From JALSRK01 sp964461995 (lineage in GTDB: Bacteria > Acidobacteriota > Terriglobia > Bryobacterales > Bryobacteraceae), in the NCBI GenBank assembly GCA_964461995.1, contig CAYWXL010000002.1, forward strand, positions 58,266-122,265: 64,000 nt of DNA. Reading direction: 5' to 3'. A program made the position numbers and the translations under genes. Each line of letters begins with the position of its first letter. Position 1 is the first letter of the stretch. The notes beneath the pieces were generated by a model, which was given only the letters and a program-made list of their open reading frames with translations, had not been told where the DNA came from and ran no database searches. This document shows, one piece after another, positions 25,827-34,818 of this stretch.

Positions 25827-26555
25827 TCAACGGTTCTGCAGGCTTTGGGACGGTTCTGAAGCTGTGACGGCGGTCCAACCCTGCTGCCGGATTACGTCAG
25901 CGAGCGGTCCGTCACTGACAATCCGGCCTTTTTCAAAGAAGACGGCGCGCCGCGCCAGGGCGGAAGCGAACGTTACGTTGTGGGTGACCAGGAGCTTCGC
26001 CTGCGGCAGGTCCCGCAACAGTGAGACGAGCTCGCGCTGTCCGGGCGGGTCCAAAAATGTGGTGGGCTCGTCGAGAATCAGAATCTCAGGCTCCATTGCC
26101 AGTACGCCCGCCAGGGCCACCCGCCGTTTTTCGCCGGCGCTCAAGTGATACGGGGCCCTGCCGATGGCGTCCCCCATCCCAACTTCGCGCAACGCCCGTT
26201 CCGCCCGCTCGACGGCTTCCGAGCGGCTGAGGCCGAGGTTCAACGGCCCAAAAGCGACGTCTTCGAGGACCGTGGGCATGAACAGTTGTACGTCCGCGTC
26301 TTGGAAGACGATCCCGACGCGGGCCCGAATCTCTCTCAAGTGCTGTTTCTCCAGCGGAAGCCCGCAAACCCTGATCTCGCCCTCTCCCTGGAGAAGCCCC
26401 ACGAGGTGGAGCACGAAGGTGGTCTTGCCAGAGCCATTGGGACCGAGCAGCGCGACAGTCTCATTCTCCTCCAGCCGGAAATCGACGCCGTTGAGCGCTT
26501 GGGTGCCGTCAGGATAGCGGAACCTCAGATTTCGCACTTCGATCAGAGCGGCCAC
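25827..26555 (-). CDS. nikO: Nickel ECF transporter ATPase
   Basis: ABC ATPase energising the group I ECF importer, 242 aa. Walker A LLGPNGSGKTT, Q-loop IVFQDADVQLFMPT (the QDAD form is usual for CbiO/NikO/EcfA), signature HLSAGEKRRVALA, Walker B ILILDEPTTFLDP and switch His in LLVTHN. The GTG at 26555 has GGAGGG six nt upstream and overlaps nikQ by 13 bp. Nickel rather than cobalt is inferred from the divergent nikR. Confidence 0.88.
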   Translation of the reverse strand: MAALIEVRNLRFRYPDGTQALNGVDFRLEENETVALLGPNGSGKTTFVLHLVGLLQGEGEIRVCGLPLEKQHLREIRARVGIVFQDADVQLFMPTVLEDVAFGPLNLGLSRSEAVERAERALREVGMGDAIGRAPYHLSAGEKRRVALAGVLAMEPEILILDEPTTFLDPPGQRELVSLLRDLPQAKLLVTHNVTFASALARRAVFFEKGRIVSDGPLADVIRQQGWTAVTASEPSQSLQNR

Positions 26556-27289
26556 TGGAACCCTCCTGCCTGAACGACGCGCACCACGACGGCCGCCAAG
26601 GCCCCGGCCACCGGGAGCCACGAATCAGTCACTCGCGCCGGCGGAACGCTAAGCGGCCGGACGCGGCCGTCAAAGCCCCGAGCGAGCATAGCCTGGTGAA
26701 TTGCCGAAGCGCGCTCATACGACCGGCCGAACAGGACGGCCAAGGCTCCCGCGGCAGCCCGGAACCGGGTCCGCCAACCGCTTGAGCGCTTGCGCCCCAA
26801 TTCTCCCCGGCAACGGGCGGCTTGCCGCATGTGCTGGGCTTGTTCCGAAATGACGAACAGATACCGGTAGAGAAACTGGACGACGACGATCACCATGCGC
26901 GGCGCCCCCAGCCGTTCCGCGGCGCGAAGCAGCCGCGGCAGCGGCGTCGTCGCCACCAGGAGCAAAACCGCCAAAGCGGAAACATAGCTCTTCACCACCA
27001 CCGCCGCCGCCCGCTCCGTGTCGCCAGCGAGGGCGCTGACGGCTGCGAAGACCCCCGAGAAGGGCAACACGACTGCGGCCCGCGCCATGAGAGGGAACAG
27101 GGGCAGCTTCGCCAAACCGATACCCGAGACTACAAGCAGCACGTAAGCCGTGAAAGGCGCGAGCTCAACGGAGGGCGTCGTGGCCACGCAGACGAGATAC
27201 ACGAAGATCCCCAGGATCTTCATCCGGGGTTCAGCCCGGTGCACCGGGCTTTCCCGCCGGCTCCATTCATCCAGCACTACATGGTGCAC
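26543..27289 (-). CDS. nikQ: Nickel ECF transporter transmembrane T-component
   Basis: CbiQ/EcfT-family membrane protein, 248 aa, coupling the ATPase to the substrate-binding M component. Several hydrophobic segments lie in the first 150 residues, followed by the cytoplasmic coupling region with Arg-rich stretches and the conserved AIHQAMLARGFDGR, matching the Ala-Arg-Gly motif of EcfT proteins. The GTG at 27289 overlaps the nikM stop by one base and has AGGAGG six nt upstream. Confidence 0.88.
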   Translation of the reverse strand: MHHVVLDEWSRRESPVHRAEPRMKILGIFVYLVCVATTPSVELAPFTAYVLLVVSGIGLAKLPLFPLMARAAVVLPFSGVFAAVSALAGDTERAAAVVVKSYVSALAVLLLVATTPLPRLLRAAERLGAPRMVIVVVQFLYRYLFVISEQAQHMRQAARCRGELGRKRSSGWRTRFRAAAGALAVLFGRSYERASAIHQAMLARGFDGRVRPLSVPPARVTDSWLPVAGALAAVVVRVVQAGGFQWPL

Positions 27290-28197
27290 TAGGACCTCCT
27301 GCGGCGGGTGATGAGGCGCGCCAGCGCCCAGCCGAGGGCGGCCGCTAAAGCGAGTCCCACCAGGCCCGCTGTCGCTTGGGCGGCCCAGGATCCAGAGAGG
27401 AAAGCCGCTTCGTAGTCCGCAAGGGGCGATTCGAACAGCGCCCGCGCCCGCTCGCTGACGCCTGCTTCTTCAGCCAGCTTCTCCAGCCCGTCAGGGGCCG
27501 CCGAAGCGAACAGCACACCGACCGTTACGAGCAGCACCGCGGCCAGAGCCAGCAGCCCCATCGCCGGCCGGGCCTGCTCGGGACGTTTCTCCACCCAGGA
27601 CGGATTGATCCTTTCCAGCGCCTCCAGCACCGCCACCGTGATCACCCCTTCGATGGCGGCGGAGACGGCGAAAACGAGCATCGAAGCCCCTAAGACCGCC
27701 CCGGGAATACGGATCCCGGAAAGCAAGAGCTCAACAATCGCCAGGCTGGCGGAAACGAAGACTGAGAGAGCGCCGCCGGCGAAAACCGCCAGCCGCCGAA
27801 GACGGCCGACACCCCAGTAATGGTAAGGCACGTACCCGGCCAACACTCCGCAAACAGCCATGTTGAAGACATTGGCCCCGAGCGCCAGCAGCCCGCCGTC
27901 CTGAAACACGAGAGCCTGGAGCGCGAGCACGGCGGTCATCACGACGACCGCCGCTGCCGGACCTAAAGTGAAAGCCAACAGCGCGGCCCCCAGCAAATGG
28001 CCGCTTGTGCCCGGTCCGACGGGGAAATTGATCATCTGGGCGGCGAAGACGAACGCCCCCATCAACCCGAGCAGCGGCGCTTTCGATTCGTCGGTCCGGT
28101 CCTGTGCCCGGCGTCCGAACCACCCCACCAACGGGGCCGAGACGACATCGAGCGAAAGCCACAGCGGCGTCGTGAGAAAGCCGTCCGGGATATGCAT
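27289..28197 (-). CDS. nikMN: Nickel ECF transporter substrate-binding protein NikM fused to a NikN-like (PDGLE) domain
   Basis: 302-aa fused substrate component. The N-terminus MHIPDGFL supplies the metal-coordinating amino terminus and His2 of CbiM/NikM; seven or so membrane helices follow, with HLLGAALLAFTLGP and GANVFNMAVCG as family marks. From about residue 215 comes an extra membrane segment, the sequence SAAPDGLEKLAEEAGV, which is the PDGLE motif of CbiN/NikN, and a last helix. Such MN fusions are known. First gene of nikMN-nikQ-nikO, divergent from nikR. Confidence 0.9.
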   Translation of the reverse strand: MHIPDGFLTTPLWLSLDVVSAPLVGWFGRRAQDRTDESKAPLLGLMGAFVFAAQMINFPVGPGTSGHLLGAALLAFTLGPAAAVVVMTAVLALQALVFQDGGLLALGANVFNMAVCGVLAGYVPYHYWGVGRLRRLAVFAGGALSVFVSASLAIVELLLSGIRIPGAVLGASMLVFAVSAAIEGVITVAVLEALERINPSWVEKRPEQARPAMGLLALAAVLLVTVGVLFASAAPDGLEKLAEEAGVSERARALFESPLADYEAAFLSGSWAAQATAGLVGLALAAALGWALARLITRRRRS

Positions 28198-28212
28198 GAG
28201 ATCGGTTACACC

Positions 28213-28240
28213 GTAGCACGGAGTTTTGCATTCGTGCCAC
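28213..28240. promoter_or_regulatory. Putative NikR operator
   Basis: GTAGCACG (28213-28220) and CGTGCCAC (28233-28240) form an 8-bp inverted repeat with one mismatch around 12 bp. The 28-bp span and GTAGCA-N16-TGCCAC layout equal the geometry of the E. coli NikR site (GTATGA-N16-TCATAC). It lies between the divergent nikMN and nikR genes, 16 bp from the nikMN start, where binding would block the transporter promoter. Confidence 0.55.
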
Positions 28241-28298
28241 CCGCACCGCCGTTGCGCCGCTTGCTCCGGGCGTCCCGGCTCCGCTAGCCTGCAATCAA

Positions 28299-28715
28299 AT
28301 GGGACAGCTAAGCCGCATCGGCGTCGCCATCGATTCGGATCTGCTGGATAAGTTCGACGCCTTGATCGAAAAGAGGGGTTATGCCACGCGCTCGGAAGCT
28401 TTCCGAGACATGATCCGTAACGAGCTGGTGGAACAAGTCTGGGAGTCGAGCGACCGGCGGGTGGTGGGCACCGTAACGCTGGTCTACGACCACCACGTCC
28501 GCCAGCTCAGCGACAAGCTAATCGACCTACAGCACAAGCACCACCGCCGCATCCTCTCCACCTTACATGTGCACCTGGACCACAACAATTGCCTGGAAGT
28601 GCTCGTCGTCAAGGGCAAAGCGTCGGAAGTGCGCCAGATCGCCGACAATCTGATCAGCACCAAAGGCGTGAAGCACGGCCGGTTGACGCTGACCACGACG
28701 GGGTCGGAGCTGTGA
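28299..28715 (+). CDS. nikR: Nickel-responsive regulator NikR
   Basis: 138-aa repressor: N-terminal ribbon-helix-helix (RIGVAIDSDLLDKFD...TRSEAFRDMIRNEL) and C-terminal ACT-like nickel domain. The square-planar nickel ligands can be placed at His79, His90, His92 and Cys98, with exactly the 11-2-6 spacing of E. coli His76/His87/His89/Cys95. No ribosome site is apparent before the ATG. It is divergent from the nickel transporter it should repress, with a 28-bp dyad between them. The acpS start overlaps its stop (GTGA). Confidence 0.95.
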   Translation: MGQLSRIGVAIDSDLLDKFDALIEKRGYATRSEAFRDMIRNELVEQVWESSDRRVVGTVTLVYDHHVRQLSDKLIDLQHKHHRRILSTLHVHLDHNNCLEVLVVKGKASEVRQIADNLISTKGVKHGRLTLTTTGSEL

Positions 28716-29089
28716 TCGTCGGAGCGGGCGTGGACCTGTGCGAGGTCGCGCGCATTCACCGGACCATCGCACGGTTCGGGAACAGGTTCCTGGAGCGCGT
28801 CTTCACGCCGCGGGAAATTGCCTACGCCGAACGCAAAGCGTCGAAATACGAGCGCTACGCCGCCCGCTTCGCCGCCAAGGAAGCGGGGATGAAGGCGATC
28901 GGCACCGGCTGGCGGAAAGGCGTCCGGTGGAAAGACTTCGAGGTCGTCAACCTGCCGGGAGGCAAGCCCACGCTCCGGTTCCATGGCAAGGCTGCCGAGT
29001 ACGCGGCCCGGCTGGGCGTGCGCAACGTGACGCTGTCAATCACCCATACGGGCGAGATGGCGCTGGCCCACGTCATTCTCGAGAACTGA
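28712..29089 (+). CDS. acpS: Holo-[acyl-carrier-protein] synthase
   Basis: Transfers 4'-phosphopantetheine from CoA to ACP, activating fatty-acid synthesis. 125 aa. Motifs: GAGVDLCEVARI (magnesium-binding Asp), ARFAAKEAGMKAIGTGW (catalytic Glu and Lys region) and a C-terminal VTLSITHTGEMALAHV. The GTG start at 28712 overlaps the nikR stop by 4 bp, so AcpS translation is tied to nikR, which is an unusual arrangement. Confidence 0.95.
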   Translation: MIVGAGVDLCEVARIHRTIARFGNRFLERVFTPREIAYAERKASKYERYAARFAAKEAGMKAIGTGWRKGVRWKDFEVVNLPGGKPTLRFHGKAAEYAARLGVRNVTLSITHTGEMALAHVILEN

Positions 29090-29148
29090 CGCGGAAGTTC
29101 GTGTAGTATCAAGGCAGATCCGCTGATCAATAGTCAGAGGAGGCGACC

Positions 29149-30087
29149 ATGACGGAAATCACCAGGAGGGGGCTCGGCCTTTCGGCTCTCGCCGTTGGCG
29201 GAGCCTGGGCCGCGGCTTCCAAAGGGCTGCCCCGGCGGCCGCTCGGCAAAACAGGGCTGGAGGTGAGCATCCTGGGTATCGGCACTGGCTCGCTGGGACG
29301 GCCGGAAGTCTCACAGGATGAAGTGAACCGCGTACTCGACGCCGCCCTGGAGGCGGGCGTCAACTACATCGACACCGCGCCAATCTACGGGATGGCCGAA
29401 CGCCGCCTCGGCGAGGCGCTGAAGGGGCGGCGGGAGAAGTTCGTTCTAGTCACCAAGAGCGAAGCGACATCGGCCCGGGACGCGAATTGGTACGTCCGGG
29501 AAAGCCTGATGAAGCTCAAGACGGACTATCTGGACGTGGTTCATATCCACAACGTCGGCCTTACGGACCGCTACCCGAGCATCGATTCGCTGCTGGGGCC
29601 GAACGGCGCGTTGTCGGCGCTGCTGAAACTCAAGGAGAAGGGCGTGGTGCGCCACATCGGCATGACGACGCACTTGCGGCCGCACCGGGCATATCCGGTG
29701 ATCGCCACCGGCGACATCGAGGTCGTCATGTGCGCGGCGAACTTTGTGGACCGTCACACTTACAACTTTGAGGGCACCGTCTTCGAGGAGGCGCGCAGGC
29801 GGGGGCTCGGCATCGTAGCGATGAAGATTCTCGGCGGCCGCCAGGGGAAAGGGGCGCGTCTGTCGGCTCCGGAACATTACGAAGACGCCGTGCGCTACGC
29901 CCTGAGTATCCCCGGCCTTTCCGTGGCGATCATGGGAGTGAAGAGCGCCGCGGAACTCCGCCGGGCGGTCGAGACGGTGAAGAATTACCGGCCGTTTACG
30001 CCCGAAGAACTCACCCGGCTGGAAGAGAAAGGCAAACGGATGGCCGCCGAGTGGGGTGAGTTGCGGGGGCCCGTCAAAGCGGACTGA
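29149..30087 (+). CDS. Aldo/keto reductase with N-terminal export-like segment
   Basis: 312-aa NAD(P)H-dependent aldo/keto reductase. Residues 1-22 (TRRGLGLSALAVGGAWAAAS) look like a Tat or Sec signal. The tetrad residues are placeable: Asp and Tyr in YIDTAPIYG, Lys in VLVTKSEA and His in VVHIHNVG. AGGAGG precedes the ATG. Exported AKRs are often seen in Acidobacteriota and Planctomycetes; substrate unknown. No operon partner downstream, since the next gene is convergent. Confidence 0.85.
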   Translation: MTEITRRGLGLSALAVGGAWAAASKGLPRRPLGKTGLEVSILGIGTGSLGRPEVSQDEVNRVLDAALEAGVNYIDTAPIYGMAERRLGEALKGRREKFVLVTKSEATSARDANWYVRESLMKLKTDYLDVVHIHNVGLTDRYPSIDSLLGPNGALSALLKLKEKGVVRHIGMTTHLRPHRAYPVIATGDIEVVMCAANFVDRHTYNFEGTVFEEARRRGLGIVAMKILGGRQGKGARLSAPEHYEDAVRYALSIPGLSVAIMGVKSAAELRRAVETVKNYRPFTPEELTRLEEKGKRMAAEWGELRGPVKAD

Positions 30088-30093
30088 CCGGCG

Positions 30094-30795
30094 TCAAGTG
30101 GCGGGCGATTCCTGGCGGCGGACCGCTTTCTCCTTCCCGGCTGCTTTCGCACCCGCCTCGGCCCCCGGCGGGTCAGCCGCCGCCACCGCCGCCTGCACCG
30201 ATTCCTCCTGCTCCAGCCGGCGCGTCTCTTGCCAGGTGTAGATCATCCGGTGAATCACCGTCAGGTTGCCGAGCACGGCGATCACCCAGAGCACGGGCGC
30301 CATCCGGTCGAACAACGCGCCGATGATCAGCAACACGATCCGCTCCGGCCGCTCCATGAAGCCAACCTTGCATTTCGGGATGACGTTCTCGGCCCGGGAC
30401 CGCGAGTAGCTCACCATCACCGTAGCCACCATCGCCACCGCCGTGAGCACGATATAGAAAAACCGGTTGATCGAGGCGTAGTAGACGAGCAGCCCGATCA
30501 GCAGGAACAGGTCGGAATAGCGGTCCATCACCGAGTCGAAAAAGCCGCCGAATCGGGTGACGCGCCCAGTGGCGCGGGCCACGCGGCCGTCCACCAGGTC
30601 GAAGATCGCGGCAAAGACCATCACGCCGCCGGCGACGCGGAAGTTCCCCGTGGCGAGAATCGCGGCCGCGACGACGTTGATGAGGACGCCGATGAAGGTA
30701 AGCGTGTTGGGATGGATACGGGCAATTGCCAGGGCGCGGACGATGATCACCACGATCTTGTCCGCCGCCGCGCCGATCGCATGGGTAAAGCTCAT
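30094..30795 (-). CDS. CDP-alcohol phosphatidyltransferase
   Basis: 233-aa membrane enzyme joining a CDP-diacylglycerol-type donor to an alcohol acceptor. The CAPT motif D-x2-DG-x2-AR-x8-G-x3-D-x3-D is complete in DLVDGRVAR...GGFFDSVMDRYSD. FDSVMDRYSD and FMERPER resemble inositol-phosphate-type acceptors (PIP synthase-like) more than PgsA, but the acceptor is not certain. About six membrane helices, then a 40-residue charged Ala/Glu-rich tail. Convergent with the aldo/keto reductase, 6 bp between stops. Confidence 0.85.
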   Translation of the reverse strand: MSFTHAIGAAADKIVVIIVRALAIARIHPNTLTFIGVLINVVAAAILATGNFRVAGGVMVFAAIFDLVDGRVARATGRVTRFGGFFDSVMDRYSDLFLLIGLLVYYASINRFFYIVLTAVAMVATVMVSYSRSRAENVIPKCKVGFMERPERIVLLIIGALFDRMAPVLWVIAVLGNLTVIHRMIYTWQETRRLEQEESVQAAVAAADPPGAEAGAKAAGKEKAVRRQESPAT

Positions 30796-30899
30796 GGGAA
30801 CCGTCCTCGAACCCGGCCGCTACGACGGGCATGCGGTCGGAAACGCCGTCTATGATACGGCTTACGCGGGCTTTTCAACAAGCTCCTAGCCTCTCCACC

Positions 30900-31367
30900 C
30901 TAGCCCCGTTGGTGGATCGTGGTCAACTCAATGATCTCGAGTTCCCGCAACCCGCCCGGGCTCCGGACTTTCACCACGTCGCCCACTTCCTTGCCGAGCA
31001 AAGCCCGGCCGATTGGCGACGAGGTCGAGATCTTGCCGTTGGCCACGTCGGCCTCTTCGCTGGTGACGAGTTCGTAGGTGATCTCCTCGTCCTTGTCCAT
31101 GTCGAGGACCACGACCTTGGACCCAAGGCCTACCCGGTCCGTCGGAATCCGGGAGAGATCGACCATCGAGAGGTCCCGGAGCCGCTGGTTCAATTGCGCG
31201 AGCCGCGCCTCCACCAGCCGCTGGCGTTCCTTGGCGGCATGGTACTCTGCGTTCTCGCTCAAGTCGCCGTGGGCTCGGGCCCGGCGAATCTCCCGCGGGA
31301 GCTCCGTGCGCAGCTCATATTCGAGCGCGGCAATCTCGTCCTTCAGTTTCTTGAGCAGATCTTGCAT
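30900..31367 (-). CDS. greA: Transcription elongation factor GreA
   Basis: Rescues backtracked RNA polymerase by stimulating transcript cleavage. 155 aa: N-terminal antiparallel coiled coil (LKKLKDEIAALEYELR) with the acidic tip region GDLSENAEYHAAKERQ carrying the catalytic Asp/Glu pair, then the FKBP-like C-terminal domain (SSPIGRALLGKEVGDVVKVRSPGG). Single gene; the next upstream gene is the S8 protease on the same strand, 65 bp away. Confidence 0.96.
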   Translation of the reverse strand: MQDLLKKLKDEIAALEYELRTELPREIRRARAHGDLSENAEYHAAKERQRLVEARLAQLNQRLRDLSMVDLSRIPTDRVGLGSKVVVLDMDKDEEITYELVTSEEADVANGKISTSSPIGRALLGKEVGDVVKVRSPGGLRELEIIELTTIHQRG

Positions 31368-31432
31368 GCGGGCTGAACGGCGTCCCTCAGTCCGCTATTA
31401 TAGATGACCGCGCCGCCTTCCCGCCGCGCTTC

Positions 31433-34400
31433 TTACTCGCCGACGTAGAGCAAAACGGGCTTCGTCTCGACGCCTCCGATCGTCAGGACGACGTCGTAGA
31501 GCCCGGGGCTGAGCCCGTCGGGAACGACGACGTTGACCTGGTACAGCCCCACATTGCCCGGTGCAAGCCCGCTGAACTGCACTGAGGCGTCCCAACCACC
31601 GATCGTCACCGTGGGCCGCTCCGTCGTCTCCGACAATGGATTGGCCGGGCTGACCTCCCCGCTCGGCGGTGTGTTCGTGACCGGCCCCAGGCCGTTGGCG
31701 AACAACTGGACGACGTGCCCGCGCCGCACCGGATTCGTCGAGCTCACCACCTTGAATCCCTCGTCCAGCGCAGCCACCAGTTGCCGTCCCGTGCCGCCCA
31801 GATCGGGGATCTCGAAGAAGGCGGGGGAGTAGTTACTGAGAGGCAGTTTATAGAGCGCGCTCTCGGTCAGGGGTCCGGTACTGACCTTCACCCATACCGA
31901 AGTGCGGCCCTGCACCTCCCACGGGATCTGCACGTTGATCTGGTTCTCGCTCACGAAGTGGAGACGTCCGGGGTAACTGCCGCGCCCGTCCACGCGGTCG
32001 AAGCTGACGCTCACGCCCGCCAGCGAGAGCGGCAGGTACGGAGTGTTGAACACCCGGAGCGCGTCGCTCAGGTTGCTGCCGTAGATCGAGATGTACGAAC
32101 CGGGCGCCAGGCCGTCGCCGAGGCTGCCGTCGGCGGCGTTCACGATGCCGTTGGTGTTGATGGCCGGGCGGAGCTTGGCGCGGCCGCGGAAGAAGATCCG
32201 CGTCTCAGGCTGCCCGTCGATCTCTACGCTGAACTCCTGTTCTCCCGGCGTCGGCCCGATCGTCGCCGTAGCCGCAGCGATCCCGAGGCGGTCCGTGGTC
32301 CCGGTGGCTTCCTCGATCGCCCCGCCTCCAATAGTGGCCCGGAATAAGACAGGCACGTCCGGGACGGGCGCGCCGTAGCGGTCCACGACTTTCACGTTGA
32401 GGTTGAAATCCCGGCCGTCCACCCACTCGCCTACGTTGCCGACGAAATCCACCCCGCTGAGCGGGATCAGGTTGTACGGCACGCCGTCGCTGCGCAGGTA
32501 CAGGAACGGCACGCGCAAAGGAACAGGCCCGCCGGTGATCACCACATCGCCTTCATAACGGCCGGGCGGCGGGACCTCAGTCAAAGTGACGGTGACCTGG
32601 GCGGAAGCTCCAGGGCCCAGATTCAGCGCCGTCGCGCTGAGCGTCAATCGCGGATCGGCCGGCTCGACGTTAAGCGTCAAGGCGACCGCATCATTCCCAT
32701 GATTCGTGATCGTCAACGCCTGGACCGGCAGGCTGTCCGTGACGACGCCAAGCGAGATGGTCGCCGGCGTCACCGTGATCCGGGCCTTGGCTGCGTTTTC
32801 TGCATTCAAGCGGCCGGCGCCGGCGGCCGTCACGCTGACTGGCACCTGCGTGCCGTTCTCGTCGAAATCGGCAAGTTGCGACCGGGGCGTGGCCGTGTTC
32901 ACCACTGCCGATTTCACCTGGGCCGGATTGAAATCCGGATGCTGTTGCAGGACCAGCGCCGCCGCTCCAGCGACCATCGGCGTCGCGAAGCTTGTACCTT
33001 GGGCGGCCGTGTACCGGCTGGCGTCCCACATATCGCTGTTGGGATCGTAGTCTTGGGTCGCCATGTAGAGGTCGGTGCCCACGGCGACGACTTCCGGCTT
33101 CACCAGGCTGCCGCCGATCGAAGGCCCGCGGGAGCTGAAATAAGCGATATCATCCGCGAAGGCATCGCGCGGCTCGAGCTTGGGATCGAGCGTGGCCTGG
33201 CGGCCCGGGTTCTGAGCCAGAAAGTTCCGCAGGTTGGCCCCGTCGGTCTTGCCGATCATGACGGCCGGGATGCCCGTATCTACGAGTCCGGTCATCGGGA
33301 AGATGACGTCGGAATCGGTACGGACGACGATCACGCCTACCGCGCCGCCTTTCTGGATATTGTTCACCTTGGTGGCGAAAGCGCAGTCGCCCCGGTCCAC
33401 GATGGCGATGGCCCCGGTGAGGGTGCCGGCCCCAACGGGACTGCAGGCCTTGGCGTTGGCCGGAGGCTCGGTTTGCGCGACGTCTTTCAAAGGAGCCGTC
33501 AAAGGTCCCGGCGGCCGGGCCCCGTCGCCGAACAGGGCGGGAATGGACTGCAAGTTCGCCGGCACGCCGCCGCCAGTGACCTTAACGGAGTTGAAGAAGA
33601 TGTGCGAGTTGGTCGTGGCCCCGACGGTGATGGCTGACGGAGCCGTCCCAGGGGTGTTGATGGAGTTCAGCGCCGGGTACTTCGAGCCCGTCCCGCTCAG
33701 GTCGCCGTCGTTGCCCGCAGGCACGACAACCGTGAGGCCCGAGGCGACGGCGTTCTCGACGGCCTGCGTACGGAGATCACACGCTTCCTGTCCTGGCTTC
33801 TGGCACGCGCCTCCGCGGTCGCCCGGCGCCCACTCGGCCCCGCGGCCCACGGGCAGCACGGCGATGTCCATGCCGTCGAGCACGGCGTCCTCGAGCGCCT
33901 GGGCGATCACGTCATCGAAGGTCACGTCGTTGACGCCCGGAGAGCCGAAGATCTTGTAATTACCCAGGAAGGCTTTCGGAGCCACGCCGGAGACGGTGGC
34001 CGCCGGTCCCGTAGTCCTCACTCCGGCGGCTACCATGGCGACGGCCGTGCCGTGTCCCACGCGGTCCCGGGGCGTGGTGTCGTCGGGACGCGAAAGGTCG
34101 GGCCGGTCCGCCCAGACCAGCATGTCCACGTAACTGCGGGCGACGATGATCTTGTTGTTGGTGTAGTCGGTTTCCCCTTTGGGGAAGCCGGGCGGCGGCT
34201 GGAGGGAAGAATCCTGGAATGCGGGGTGCGTGTGGTCGATGCCGGTGTCGAGGATGCCGATCTTGACCCCGGCGCCCGCGTTGTCGAAACCGCCGACCTG
34301 GCTCCAAGCCTGCTGGGCGCGGACGATGTCGAGCGCGCGGTCCATGGCCAGCTTCACCGGCATCATGCGCACCACCCGCGCCACGCCGGGCAGGGCTGCG

Positions 34401-34693
34401 AGCTTCTGCGCCTGTTCACGAGTGGCCCGGACGTAGACGGCGTTCAGGATGTACTGGTTGGCGCCGAGAACCGTGACGCCCCGCTCGCGGAGCATGCCGG
34501 TGAGACGCTGTTGCACGGCTCGGATCCGGGTCAGCCCTTCAGCAGCGGCCGCCCGCCTTGCCGGACCGGCTGCCTTGGCTGCCTGTTCTACCGCCGGAGG
34601 ATCCTCGAGCACCAAAGCCCACCGATCAAACCGGCTCTGCGCCCCCACGATCGGGGCGGCCAGCAACAGCACCGCAATAAGACGACGCAACAT
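31433..34693 (-). CDS. Secreted subtilisin-like S8 peptidase with PA domain and Solibacter-type C-terminal domain
   Basis: 1086-aa exported serine protease. Signal peptide residues 1-19; inhibitor-like propeptide to about 120; S8 domain with Asp149 (GILDTGIDHTHP), His214 (RVGHGTAVA), oxyanion Asn328 (VPAGND) and Ser568 (QGTSFATPM). A PA domain is inserted at about 410-500 (AIVDRGDCAFATKV). After beta-sandwich regions, residues about 860-1086 (NAADGSLGDGLAPGSYISIYGSNLS) match the C-terminal domain that I recall as TIGR03437, typical of Solibacter-group secreted proteins. An AAGGA site precedes the ATG. Confidence 0.93.
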   Translation of the reverse strand: MLRRLIAVLLLAAPIVGAQSRFDRWALVLEDPPAVEQAAKAAGPARRAAAAEGLTRIRAVQQRLTGMLRERGVTVLGANQYILNAVYVRATREQAQKLAALPGVARVVRMMPVKLAMDRALDIVRAQQAWSQVGGFDNAGAGVKIGILDTGIDHTHPAFQDSSLQPPPGFPKGETDYTNNKIIVARSYVDMLVWADRPDLSRPDDTTPRDRVGHGTAVAMVAAGVRTTGPAATVSGVAPKAFLGNYKIFGSPGVNDVTFDDVIAQALEDAVLDGMDIAVLPVGRGAEWAPGDRGGACQKPGQEACDLRTQAVENAVASGLTVVVPAGNDGDLSGTGSKYPALNSINTPGTAPSAITVGATTNSHIFFNSVKVTGGGVPANLQSIPALFGDGARPPGPLTAPLKDVAQTEPPANAKACSPVGAGTLTGAIAIVDRGDCAFATKVNNIQKGGAVGVIVVRTDSDVIFPMTGLVDTGIPAVMIGKTDGANLRNFLAQNPGRQATLDPKLEPRDAFADDIAYFSSRGPSIGGSLVKPEVVAVGTDLYMATQDYDPNSDMWDASRYTAAQGTSFATPMVAGAAALVLQQHPDFNPAQVKSAVVNTATPRSQLADFDENGTQVPVSVTAAGAGRLNAENAAKARITVTPATISLGVVTDSLPVQALTITNHGNDAVALTLNVEPADPRLTLSATALNLGPGASAQVTVTLTEVPPPGRYEGDVVITGGPVPLRVPFLYLRSDGVPYNLIPLSGVDFVGNVGEWVDGRDFNLNVKVVDRYGAPVPDVPVLFRATIGGGAIEEATGTTDRLGIAAATATIGPTPGEQEFSVEIDGQPETRIFFRGRAKLRPAINTNGIVNAADGSLGDGLAPGSYISIYGSNLSDALRVFNTPYLPLSLAGVSVSFDRVDGRGSYPGRLHFVSENQINVQIPWEVQGRTSVWVKVSTGPLTESALYKLPLSNYSPAFFEIPDLGGTGRQLVAALDEGFKVVSSTNPVRRGHVVQLFANGLGPVTNTPPSGEVSPANPLSETTERPTVTIGGWDASVQFSGLAPGNVGLYQVNVVVPDGLSPGLYDVVLTIGGVETKPVLLYVGE

Positions 34694-34818
34694 GAGTTCA
34701 TCCTTTCTTAAGCACCGACGCGGCGCAATCTCTCGCAGTTACAAGAGGTTACGGACGGCGCTCGCTCGACACCGGGGTCGCGGTTTGTTAACCTGTAAAC
34801 AAGAGGCATTTTAACTCC

